Source: an uncultured Collinsella sp. (GTDB lineage: Bacteria; Actinomycetota; Coriobacteriia; Coriobacteriales; Coriobacteriaceae). From it: a stretch of 13,885 bases of DNA. Made by a program: the position numbers and the translations under genes. The notes below the pieces were generated by a model, which was given only the letters and a program-made list of their open reading frames with translations, was not told where the DNA came from and did not search any database. Position 1 is the first letter of the stretch; each line of letters starts with the position of its first letter. This document shows, piece by piece, positions 1 through 6,050 of the stretch. The stretch covers positions 1 through 13,885 of the forward strand of contig URYA01000026.1 of the NCBI GenBank assembly GCA_900551975.1, written 5' to 3'.

Positions 1-222
1 ACCGCCGGTATCGGCGAGAACGACTGGTCGATCCGCAAGGCCTTCTGCGACTGCTTTGAGTGGCTGGGCGTACGCATCGACAACAACAAGAACCGCGAGG
101 CCGTGGGCAACGGCCCGCAGGTCATCAGCGCCGCCGGTTCCGCCGTCACGGTCATGGTCATCCCCACCGACGAGGAATACATGATTGCCCACGACGTCGA
201 GCGTCTGACCAAGAACAACTAA
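1..222 (+). CDS. ackA: Acetate kinase, C-terminal part (5' end outside window)
   Basis: The window opens in frame inside this gene; 73 residues and a TAA stop remain. Acetate kinase makes ATP and acetate from acetyl phosphate and ADP in the cytoplasm (Pta-AckA pathway), a typical energy step of anaerobic gut fermenters. Visible family signatures are TAGIGEND near the start of the fragment, an isoleucine-arginine pair a few residues later, the ISAAGSAV segment and the terminal PTDEEYMIAHD block, which corresponds to the conserved PTDEE..IA.D tail of AckA. The end of the protein is complete and ordinary, and a strong terminator follows 23 bases after the stop, so this is the last gene of its transcript. 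Butyrate kinase is related but its tail differs, so acetate kinase is preferred. Confidence 0.93.
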   Translation, partial: TAGIGENDWSIRKAFCDCFEWLGVRIDNNKNREAVGNGPQVISAAGSAVTVMVIPTDEEYMIAHDVERLTKNN

Positions 223-244
223 CGCGTTCGCTTGCGATTGAACG

Positions 245-280
245 AAAGGCCTCCTGAGCAGCAGCTCGGGAGGCCTTTTT
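245..280 (+). terminator. Rho-independent terminator of ackA
   Basis: AAAGGCCTCC (245-254) pairs perfectly with GGAGGCCTTT (269-278). A second 4-bp stem, GAGC/GCTC, continues inward to an AGCA loop, and a run of five T ends at 280. It sits 23 bases after the ackA stop. Confidence 0.93.
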
Positions 281-710
281 GCTAGCAGGCGGAAATCCGA
301 GTCCCAAAGTGATCGCCACCAGCAACGTCTGCACTTTCAGCAACGACACCCATCCGTTCAGATTTTCAGACCCAGCTCGTAGCCAAGCCGCCGTCCACTC
401 CAGATACCCTGACTGCCACGTGACGGCAGGGACCCTACAGGGTAAAGCTCTGAAAACGTCCTCGGACATGCATGAAACCCCCGCTGCGCACTTCGTGCGG
501 CGAGCCTTTTTGCGTCCTGCGGAATGCGCTGGGAAGTTACCCCATGCGGCCAGCTGCGGGGTCTTTGTTGCGTTCGTACAAGCAACCCAACATATATATC
601 TGAATTTGGATGGGAGGGGCTTGTTGCTGGTAGGGGCGTTGAAGTGCGGGTGACACTTTTGGATGCGTGACACCCTGGGTTGGGGCGATGCTTTGGGATG
701 AGCTTCTTAT
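281..710. other. Gene-poor intergenic stretch between ackA and the TetR gene
   Basis: Open frames exist on both strands here (for example 279-653 plus and 358-795 minus), but none has a good ribosome binding site, a recognisable motif or the codon bias of the neighbours, so I call no gene. The left half holds nested complementary segments and a terminator-like hairpin (see the ncRNA candidate). At 551-564 there is GCGGCCAGCTGCGG, flanked by ACCCC and GGGGT, which can fold as a hairpin on either strand. The heptamer GTGACAC occurs twice (650-656 and 668-674). The T-rich last 50 bases resemble the sloppy 3' flank of the minus-strand TetR gene; no clear terminator for that gene is seen. Confidence 0.6.
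296..511 (+). ncRNA. Candidate structured RNA ending in a terminator-like hairpin
   Basis: Several complementary segments nest around one centre: TCCGAG (296-301) with CTCGGA (461-466), TTTTCAGA (363-370) with TCTGAAAA (449-456), TACCCTG (405-411) with CAGGGTA (438-444), and CTGCC (413-417) with GGCAG (425-429). Downstream, 482-502 folds into a GC-rich hairpin with a TTC loop and is followed by AGCC and five T (507-511), which looks like an intrinsic terminator. This is the layout of a small RNA or an orphan leader. I do not recognise any known riboswitch or housekeeping RNA in it, and I see no clear promoter. Short complementary stretches arise by chance in this much sequence, so confidence is low. 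Confidence 0.25.
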
Positions 711-1250
711 TTAGGTGAAGAGGGGTTTTATGGCTGAGAGGTAGTCTTTGGCTACGTCGGATTTTTCTGCTTGGAAGTTGTGCCAGGCCCACCATTGGAC
801 GGTGGCTACGAAGCTTGAGGCTATGTGGTGTAGTAAGAAGCTGCGGTCCATGGTGCCGGCGGGGCCTGCGGGGTCGGCGGGGACGGTTTCGGCTGCGCGC
901 GACATGATGGTCTTGCGGAGGCTGTCGGCGAAGACGCGTGAACCGGCGCCGGCTACCAGTGCCCGTACACCCTGACGGCGTTCCCAGAGGTTGTTGAGGA
1001 TATGCTCGACCTGTACGAGCGGGTCGTCGAGGGGTGTACCGTCATCGTCGAGGGCATGGGTGCAGATATCGCGCACGAGTTCAGCGAGCAGGTCATCTTT
1101 GCTTTTGAAGAGGCCGTAGAACGTGGCCCGGCCTACGTGAGCGCGCGCGATGATGTCGCCGACGGTGATCTTGCCGTAGTCCTCCTCGCGAAGGAGCTCG
1201 GAAAACGCCGTGACAATAGCGGCGCGGCTTTTGGTTTTGCGGGCATCCAT
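711..1250 (-). CDS. TetR/AcrR-family transcriptional regulator, last gene of the lar operon
   Basis: A 179-residue DNA-binding repressor. The N-terminal TetR helix-turn-helix is clear at about residues 8-55: a first helix rich in Ala, then ITVGDIIARAHVGRATFYG and LFKSKDDLL, the hallmark of the family. The C-terminal half is the usual variable ligand-binding and dimer domain; its ligand cannot be read from sequence. I chose the ATG at 1250, which lies 2 bases after the larC stop (1253-1255), because the helix-turn-helix begins normally from there. A TTG 30 bases upstream (1280) overlaps larC and adds ten atypical residues. The tight junction suggests translational coupling with larC, so this regulator is probably co-transcribed with larBC and may control its own operon through the 34-bp inverted repeat at 2996-3029. 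That link is inference. Known lar regulation in Lactobacillus plantarum uses a Crp/Fnr-type LarR, so a TetR protein here would be different. Confidence 0.85.
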   Translation of the reverse strand: MDARKTKSRAAIVTAFSELLREEDYGKITVGDIIARAHVGRATFYGLFKSKDDLLAELVRDICTHALDDDGTPLDDPLVQVEHILNNLWERRQGVRALVAGAGSRVFADSLRKTIMSRAAETVPADPAGPAGTMDRSFLLHHIASSFVATVQWWAWHNFQAEKSDVAKDYLSAIKPLFT

Positions 1251-1252
1251 GG

Positions 1253-2158
1253 CTATGCATCCACGTGAACAAGCAGGCAACGGAGCGTGCCGGAGCAGCC
1301 CTCGTAGGGGCGCTTACCGGCGCCGTAGCCGACGGCCTCGATACGGTAGCGGGCCGGTAGGTGCTCGGACGTGCGCAGCGCGGTGACGATGGCAGCGCCC
1401 GTGGGCGTCACGAGCTCGCCGGCGACCGGTGCGGGCGTGAGGGCGATATTGCCTGCTTGGCATAGGTTGACGACAGCGGGGACGGGAATGGGCATGAGGC
1501 CGTGGGCACAGTGGATGGTGCCGTGACCCTCGGAGAGCGACTCGACCACGATGTCCTCGATACCCAGGTCATCGAGACAGATGGCGACAGAGCAGACGTC
1601 GACGATGGAGTCGACGGCGCCCACCTCGTGAAACAGGACGGTGTCGGGCGTTTTGCCGTGAGCCTTGGCCTCGGCATCAGCAAGTACGGAAAAAATGGCG
1701 AGGGCACGACGCTTGGCACCATCGCTTAGCTGTGAGCCGTCGATGATGGCGGTGACATCCGCCAAAGAACGGTGGTGATGGTGGGCGTGATGATGGTTCT
1801 CATGGCCATGCTCGTGGCAGTGCTCGTGTTCGTGCTCGCCATGGTCATGATGGTGGTGCTCATGCTCATGCTCATGCTCGTGCGTGTGCTCGGCAGCTGC
1901 TTCGTTGCCGTAGAGCCAGGCCATATCGTGATCGTGGTTCTCGAGCTCCTCTGCAAGCTGGACGTCAAAGTCGCAGGCGTCGATGCCATGCTTGTTTACG
2001 CGCGTGACGGCGATCGTAAAGCCGTCGACCGGCAGCGTGGCGAGCTGTTCGCGCAGGTGTTCCTCGCTGGCGCCCAGGTCGAGCAGGGCCGCGACGGTCA
2101 TATCGCCGCTGATGCCCGAGGTGCCGTCGATGATAAGCGTATGCTGATGGTTGGACAT
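1253..2158 (-). CDS. larC: LarC-type nickel-insertion protein, lacking the usual C-terminal (LarC2) domain
   Basis: LarC inserts nickel into the pyridinium bis-thiocarboxylate precursor of the nickel-pincer nucleotide used by lactate racemase-type enzymes. The 301-residue product starts with the family signature IIDGTSGISGDM (residues 9-20). It has a metal-binding tract of His and Glu/Asp at about 91-129, then HEVGAVDSIVDV (177-188), LMPIPVPAV and the GELVTPTGAAIV block (about 247-258), all typical of the N-terminal LarC domain. It stops just after VGYGAGKR, the point where full-length LarC (about 400 residues) goes on into the C-terminal domain reported to bind CTP. That domain is not encoded here in any frame: the next gene is a TetR regulator. 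The start at 2158 has AAGGAG 6 bases upstream, overlapping the larB stop. A frame extends upstream to 2233, but its extra residues overlap larB. Whether a separate larC2 exists elsewhere is unknown. Confidence 0.88.
   Translation of the reverse strand: MSNHQHTLIIDGTSGISGDMTVAALLDLGASEEHLREQLATLPVDGFTIAVTRVNKHGIDACDFDVQLAEELENHDHDMAWLYGNEAAAEHTHEHEHEHEHHHHDHGEHEHEHCHEHGHENHHHAHHHHRSLADVTAIIDGSQLSDGAKRRALAIFSVLADAEAKAHGKTPDTVLFHEVGAVDSIVDVCSVAICLDDLGIEDIVVESLSEGHGTIHCAHGLMPIPVPAVVNLCQAGNIALTPAPVAGELVTPTGAAIVTALRTSEHLPARYRIEAVGYGAGKRPYEGCSGTLRCLLVHVDA
1777..1886 (-). repeat. Low-complexity His/Glu codon tract inside larC
   Basis: The segment is built of near-tandem CAT/CAC and GAG/GAC codons (CATGAGCATGAGCATGAG on the minus strand around 1860-1880). 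It encodes the His-rich nickel-binding stretch of LarC, about residues 91-129. Such tracts change length easily by slippage, so copy number may differ between strains. Confidence 0.7.
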
Positions 2159-2168
2159 GGAATGCTCC

Positions 2169-2951
2169 TTAACGGGCGCGGGATGTGCCGGCGCCCAGAT
2201 GATTGATAAGACTAGCCTGGTAGGCGGCACCAAAGCCGTTGTCGATATTGACGACCGAAACGCCGCTGGCGCAGGAGTTGAGCATGGCGAGCAGCGCGGC
2301 TACGCCACCAAAACTCGCGCCGTAGCCCACGCTGGTGGGAACGGCAATGACCGGACAGCTCACCAGGCCGCCGATAACGCTCGCCAGTGCGCCTTCCATG
2401 CCGGCAATGGCGATGACCACCTGAGCCTGGGCAAGCTCCTCGGCATGTGCGAGCAGGCGGTGCAGGCCGGCGACACCTACGTCGTAGAGGCGGTCGACCT
2501 CGTTGCCGTAGAACTCGGCCGTCAACGCGGCTTCCTCGGCGACGGGTAGGTCGCTCGTGCCGGCGCAGGCGACGACGATGCGTCCGTTGCCGGTAGGGGA
2601 GGGCTTGCCGCCCACGAGGGCAAGCTGTGTGTCTGGGACATATCCCAAGTCGATGCCGTTGCCGAGGAGCTCCGAGATGCGGGCTGCTTTTTCGGCGTCC
2701 AGGCGCGTGACCAGGATGCGCTCCTGGCCGGCAGCGCGCAGTGCTTCGATAATGGCAGTAATCTGCTCGGCGGTTTTACCGGCACCGTAGACAACCTCGC
2801 CGGCTCCCTGGCGCACCCCGCGCGAAAGATCGAGCTGCGCAAAACCCAGATCGGCGGTTGGCGCCGTCTGGATGCGTGTAAGGGCGACTGCCGGGGCGAC
2901 TACTCCGTCGGCAACATCGCTTAGCAATTGCTCAAGATCTCGCTTATCCAT
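2169..2951 (-). CDS. larB: LarB, pyridinium-3,5-biscarboxylic acid mononucleotide synthase
   Basis: LarB carboxylates and hydrolyses nicotinic acid adenine dinucleotide to the biscarboxylate mononucleotide, the first step toward the nickel-pincer cofactor. The 260-residue protein has the PurE-like C-terminal half: AGTSDLPVAEEA (about 130-141), AGMEGALASVIGGL (183-196), PTSVGYGASFGG (205-216) and NSCASGVSVVNIDNGFGA (225-242). Glu186 and Cys227 fall where I recall the L. plantarum catalytic Glu180 and Cys221, both with the same +6 offset, so the active site appears intact. I chose the ATG at 2951 (MDKRDLEQLL) because GAAGGGAA lies just upstream; an in-frame start at 2984 would add 11 residues and lie in the promoter leader. 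The TAA stop overlaps the larC ribosome binding site, so the two are coupled. Confidence 0.92.
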   Translation of the reverse strand: MDKRDLEQLLSDVADGVVAPAVALTRIQTAPTADLGFAQLDLSRGVRQGAGEVVYGAGKTAEQITAIIEALRAAGQERILVTRLDAEKAARISELLGNGIDLGYVPDTQLALVGGKPSPTGNGRIVVACAGTSDLPVAEEAALTAEFYGNEVDRLYDVGVAGLHRLLAHAEELAQAQVVIAIAGMEGALASVIGGLVSCPVIAVPTSVGYGASFGGVAALLAMLNSCASGVSVVNIDNGFGAAYQASLINHLGAGTSRAR

Positions 2952-2995
2952 ATATGTTCCCTTCGACGGCGCAAAGTCTAGCACTCAAAGGGTAT

Positions 2996-3029
2996 GTTTC
3001 CGAACACTAAGACAAAATTGTTCGGAAAC
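2996..3029. promoter_or_regulatory. 34-bp inverted repeat, likely operator of the lar operon
   Basis: GTTTCCGAAC (2996-3005) and GTTCGGAAAC (3020-3029) are perfect 10-bp inverted arms separated by 14 AT-rich bases. The element overlaps the predicted -10 box and start point of the larB promoter, the normal place for a repressor site. The TetR protein encoded at the end of the same operon is the obvious candidate to bind it. The arms share the heptamer GTTTCCG/CGGAAAC with the hairpin array at 5845-6049, so a relation to that repeat family cannot be excluded. Confidence 0.6.
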
Positions 3030-3056
3030 TATAGGACAGACTGATTCAATTGTTAG
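3028..3056 (-). promoter_or_regulatory. larB: Predicted sigma-70-type promoter of larB
   Basis: Reading the minus strand, CTAACA (3051-3056) is a 4-of-6 match to the -35 consensus and TATAGT (3028-3033) a 5-of-6 match to the -10, with a 17-bp spacer. Transcription would start near 3021, inside the inverted repeat, about 70 bases before the larB start codon. The serB stop is only 10 bases upstream of the -35, and no terminator lies between, so some serB read-through is also expected. Confidence 0.55.
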
Positions 3057-3065
3057 ACAGATCGG

Positions 3066-3701
3066 CTAGTCGCGCAGGATGATGTCCATGGCGAGCATCA
3101 GGTTGCGCTCGTCGATGGTGAACGGGGCGGCTTCGCGCGTCTTGGGCTTGGCGCAAAACGCGATGCCCGTGCCCGCGGCCTGAATCATGGGGATGTCGTT
3201 GGCGCCGTCGCCGATCGCGACGGTGTGGGCCATGTCGACACCGCACTCAACCGCCCAATCCAGCAGCTGAATGAGCTTGGATTCCTTGGTCACAATGTCT
3301 GCCGCCAGCTTACCCGTGAGCTTGCCGTCCACGACTTCCAGACGGTTGGCCAGGCAAAAATCGATGCCCGCGGCGGCCACGATCTTGTCGGCGACCTCGT
3401 GGAAGCCACCGCTCACCACGCCGACCTTCCAGCCCTTGCTGTGCGCCGAGCGCACAAGCTCCAGCGCGCCGGGAGTAAACGTCACGCGCTCAAAGGTGCG
3501 CTCGAACACGCTCTCATCCAAGCCGGCAAGCAGCCCCACGCGCTCCTCGAGCGCCTGCTTAAAGTCGAGCTCGCCGCGCATGGCGCGTTCGGTGATCTGT
3601 GCAACTTGCTCTCCCACGCCGGCTTCCTCGCCCAACAGGTCGATGACTTCCTGGTTGATGAGCGTGGAGTCGATATCCATAACGATGAGGCGTGCAGTCA
3701 T
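3066..3701 (-). CDS. serB: Phosphoserine phosphatase (HAD family)
   Basis: SerB removes phosphate from L-3-phosphoserine, the last step of serine synthesis, in the cytoplasm. The 211-residue protein shows the HAD motifs in order: MDIDST (residues 8-13, nucleophile Asp9 and acid/base Asp11), VGVVSGGF with the motif II serine, a Lys in the TKESK region, and AIGDGANDIPMI with the Mg-binding aspartates. The short form without an N-terminal ACT domain is normal in many bacteria. I chose the ATG at 3701 because GGAAAGG precedes it and the HAD core starts directly; a longer frame from 3746 adds 15 unconvincing residues. It is divergent from aspS. Related HAD phosphatases exist, but the whole-length fit to SerB is good. 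Confidence 0.92.
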   Translation of the reverse strand: MTARLIVMDIDSTLINQEVIDLLGEEAGVGEQVAQITERAMRGELDFKQALEERVGLLAGLDESVFERTFERVTFTPGALELVRSAHSKGWKVGVVSGGFHEVADKIVAAAGIDFCLANRLEVVDGKLTGKLAADIVTKESKLIQLLDWAVECGVDMAHTVAIGDGANDIPMIQAAGTGIAFCAKPKTREAAPFTIDERNLMLAMDIILRD

Positions 3702-3894
3702 GGCGGGCCTTTCCGAGTGCAGTTGTATTGGGGCACATTGTCGCACGCGGCGCGCCTGGGCGACGGCCAGGCCGCGTCAATTGTTTCGTCTCCGTCAAGT
3801 CTTTGGGCAAGAGTTACTTTTTCGCGGTACATCGACGTGGGTGCGATAAGATAGAACGCCATGTCTGGCTGCGCGGTTTACGCAGGCTGGGCAA

Positions 3895-3936
3895 ATCTGT
3901 ACGACGCCGCCCGGAACGACACGGGGCGGCACAGAT
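3895..3936 (+). promoter_or_regulatory. aspS: Strong leader hairpin before aspS
   Basis: ATCTGT (3895-3900) pairs with ACAGAT (3931-3936), and GCCGCCC (3906-3912) pairs with GGGCGGC (3924-3930), leaving a 5-base bulge on the left and an 11-base loop. The stem ends 4 bases before the AAAGGAGG ribosome binding site (3941-3948). It could stall or protect the mRNA, or modulate translation. The conserved T-box sequence is absent, so it is not a T-box as I can judge. Confidence 0.5.
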
Positions 3937-3957
3937 CCATAAAGGAGGATCACTGGT

Positions 3958-5745
3958 ATGAGCCAGACCCGTCCCATCGATGAGCATTCCATGCACACCC
4001 GTACCTGCGGCGAGCTTCGCTTCGAGAACGTGGGCGAAGAGGTTACCCTCACCGGTTGGGTGAGCCGTCGCCGCGACCACGGCGGCCTTATTTTCTGCGA
4101 CCTTCGCGACCGCGAGGGCATCACGCAGCTCACCTTCGACCCCGAGCACTCCGACGGCGACGCCTTTAAGATCGCCGAGACCATGCGTCCCGAGTGGCCC
4201 ATCAAGATCCACGGCGTCGTGCGCGCCCGTGGCGAGGAGACCACCAATACCAAGCTCGCGACCGGCGAGATCGAGGTCCTGACCGACCACGCGGAGGTGC
4301 TCAACACGTCCGTCACTCCGCCGTTCCAGATCGAGGACGGCATCGAGACGAGCGAGGACACCCGTCTGCGCTATCGCTATCTGGACCTCCGTCGTCCCGA
4401 GATGATGGCCAACCTCAAGCTGCGCTCCGACTTCACCTTTGCCATTCGCGAGGCGCTGCACAACCGCGAGTTCATGGAGGTCGAGACGCCCTCCCTGTTC
4501 AAGTCCACGCCCGAGGGCGCTCGCGACTTCATCGTTCCCAGCCGTATTCAGCCGGGTAACTTCTACGCCCTGCCGCAGTCCCCGCAGCTCCTGAAGCAGC
4601 TGCTCATGGTCGGTGGCGTCGAGCGCTACTACCAGGTTGCCAAGTGCTTCCGCGACGAGGACCTGCGTGCCGACCGTCAGCCCGAGTTCACCCAGGTCGA
4701 TATCGAGATGTCCTTCGTGGACCAGAACGACGTCATGAGCGCGCTCGAGGAGGTCCTGGCCGACGCCTTCGGCCGCATGGGTGTCGAGATGCCCACGCCG
4801 CTGCGTCGCATGAACTACTGGGAGGCCATGGACACCTATGGCTCCGACAAGCCCGATACCCGCTATGGCATGCATCTGGTCGACCTGACCGACATCTTTG
4901 CCAACTCCAAGTTCAAGGTCTTTGCGACTGCCGCAAACGAGGAGGGCTCTGTCGTCAAGGCCATCAACGCCAAGGGCGCCGGTGCCTGGGCACGTGCCAA
5001 GATCGATAAGCTCGCCGGCGTGGCTTCCACGTTTGGCGCCAAGGGCCTGGCATGGATCGCCTTCCGCGAGGATGGCTCCATCAACAGCCCCATCGTCAAG
5101 TTCTTCTCGGACGAGGAGATGGCGGCTCTGCGCGAGCGCATGGACGTCGAGCCCGGCGACCTCGTGATGTTCGCCGCCGGCCCGCGCCTACTCTCTGACG
5201 AGATCCTGGGCGGCATGCGTTCTCACATGGCCAACGCACTCGAGATCAAGCGCGAGGGCCACGACTTCCTGTGGGTCGTCAACTTCCCGCTGTTCCACTG
5301 GGATGAGGACCGCAAGGCTTACGCTGCCGAGCACCAGCCGTTCACTCTGCCGACCGAGACCGACATCGCCAAGATCGAGGCCGATCCGTTGGCAGCCGGT
5401 TCTTGCACCTACGACTTTGTCATGGACGGCTTTGAGGCCGGCGGCGGCGGCATGCGTATCCACAACGCCGAGATGCAGATGTCCATGCTCAAGCTCCTGG
5501 GCTTTACTGAGGAGCGTGCCGAGTCTCAGTTTGGCTTCCTCATGGAGGCGCTCAAGTTTGGTGCGCCCCCGATGGGCGGTTTTGCTCTGGGCCTGGACCG
5601 CGTGTGCATGCTGCTCACCGGTTCCGACTCCATCCGCGATGTCATGGCGTTCCCCAAGACGGCCAGCGGCTCCGACCTCATGTCGGGCGCCCCGAGTGCC
5701 GTTAGTGGCGCCCAGCTCAAGGACGTCAGCCTGCGCCTGATGTAG
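3958..5745 (+). CDS. aspS: Aspartate--tRNA ligase, probably non-discriminating (Asp/Asn)
   Basis: Class II aminoacyl-tRNA synthetase, 595 residues, the usual bacterial length. Domains in order: N-terminal OB-fold anticodon-binding domain (about 12-115), catalytic domain with QSPQLLKQLLM and motif 2 FRDEDLRADRQPEFTQ (about 231-246), the bacterial GAD insertion (about 290-420), then motif 3 GFALGLDR with Arg548. The anticodon domain reads RRRDHGG with His41; bacteria whose AspRS also charges tRNA-Asn carry His at this position, whereas discriminating enzymes such as that of E. coli have Leu. This implies that Asn-tRNA is made through GatCAB amidation (inference). The ATG at 3958 has a near-perfect AAAGGAGG; an internal ATG at 3991 matches the usual family start but lacks one, so there is an 11-residue N-terminal extension. 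A terminator follows. Confidence 0.96.
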   Translation: MSQTRPIDEHSMHTRTCGELRFENVGEEVTLTGWVSRRRDHGGLIFCDLRDREGITQLTFDPEHSDGDAFKIAETMRPEWPIKIHGVVRARGEETTNTKLATGEIEVLTDHAEVLNTSVTPPFQIEDGIETSEDTRLRYRYLDLRRPEMMANLKLRSDFTFAIREALHNREFMEVETPSLFKSTPEGARDFIVPSRIQPGNFYALPQSPQLLKQLLMVGGVERYYQVAKCFRDEDLRADRQPEFTQVDIEMSFVDQNDVMSALEEVLADAFGRMGVEMPTPLRRMNYWEAMDTYGSDKPDTRYGMHLVDLTDIFANSKFKVFATAANEEGSVVKAINAKGAGAWARAKIDKLAGVASTFGAKGLAWIAFREDGSINSPIVKFFSDEEMAALRERMDVEPGDLVMFAAGPRLLSDEILGGMRSHMANALEIKREGHDFLWVVNFPLFHWDEDRKAYAAEHQPFTLPTETDIAKIEADPLAAGSCTYDFVMDGFEAGGGGMRIHNAEMQMSMLKLLGFTEERAESQFGFLMEALKFGAPPMGGFALGLDRVCMLLTGSDSIRDVMAFPKTASGSDLMSGAPSAVSGAQLKDVSLRLM

Positions 5746-5768
5746 GCAAGCGGCTACATATTGCCCGT

Positions 5769-5803
5769 AACGAGGGAAGGACGCGTGCCTTCCCTCGTTT
5801 TTT
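5769..5803 (+). terminator. Rho-independent terminator of aspS
   Basis: AACGAGGGAAGG (5769-5780) pairs perfectly with CCTTCCCTCGTT (5788-5799) around a 7-base loop and runs into six T (5798-5803). It lies 23 bases after the aspS stop. No T run follows on the minus strand, so it works in one direction. Confidence 0.95.
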
Positions 5804-5844
5804 ATGCGCCGAGGTTGTGGGGGCGTGGGGCGACCGGACGTCGC

Positions 5845-6049
5845 GGAAACTACGACCCGGAATTTGCGTCCAAAACGGGTCGCAGTTTCCCAAACAGAGT
5901 CCCTTTGGAAACTGCGACCCAGAATTCGGCAAATTAATGGGGCACAGTTTCCGGTTGAGCTGTCTAACGGAAACTGTGCCCCAGAATGAGCGCTCAAAAC
6001 GGGGCAGGCTTTCCGCAACAACTGTCTGGCGGAAAGCCTGCCTCAGTTT
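5845..6049. repeat. 62-nt-period array of covarying hairpin arms
   Basis: GGAAA occurs at 5845, 5907, 5969 and 6031, exactly 62 bases apart; the facing TTTCC occurs at 5886, 5948 and 6010, also 62 apart. Stems: 5845-5859 with 5876-5890 (one mismatch), 5877-5890 with 5907-5920 (perfect, sharing an arm with the first), 5939-5953 with 5968-5982 (perfect), and 6001-6015 with 6030-6044 (one G-T pair). Arms differ between units (GGGTCGCAGTTTCC, GGGGCACAGTTTCC, GGGGCAGGCTTTCC), yet each has its matching partner. AGAAT or a variant follows each right arm. Loops of 14-16 bases share a GTCT-like core. The array fills the space between two converging genes and may also terminate the minus-strand LacI transcript, whose stop is at 6051. 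Confidence 0.85.
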
Positions 6050-6050
6050 C

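Noticed and set aside
279..653. 124-residue plus-strand frame after ackA
   Set aside because: It begins inside the terminator tail, has no ribosome binding site, no recognisable domain and atypical composition.
650..674. GTGACAC direct repeat as an operator or attachment site
   Set aside because: Two 7-mers 18 bases apart are easily found by chance, and no gene or element borders them.
1251..1280. Longer TetR start at the TTG at 1280
   Set aside because: It overlaps larC and adds residues outside the TetR domain; the ATG at 1250 gives a normal family start.
1772..2206. Plus-strand frame of hydrophobic Met/Val/Leu residues opposite larC, like a membrane protein
   Set aside because: It is the antisense of the His/Glu codon tract; hydrophobicity is an artefact of reading CAT/GAG backwards.
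3860..3950. T-box riboswitch before aspS
   Set aside because: The conserved T-box core and a terminator/antiterminator pair are absent; only a simple bulged hairpin is seen.
3814..4875. 353-residue minus-strand frame opposite aspS
   Set aside because: Shadow of the aspS reading frame; no motifs and it overlaps the aspS leader.
5845..6049. CRISPR array
   Set aside because: The 62-base period comes from paired hairpin arms that differ between units; there are no identical direct repeats with unique spacers and no cas genes.
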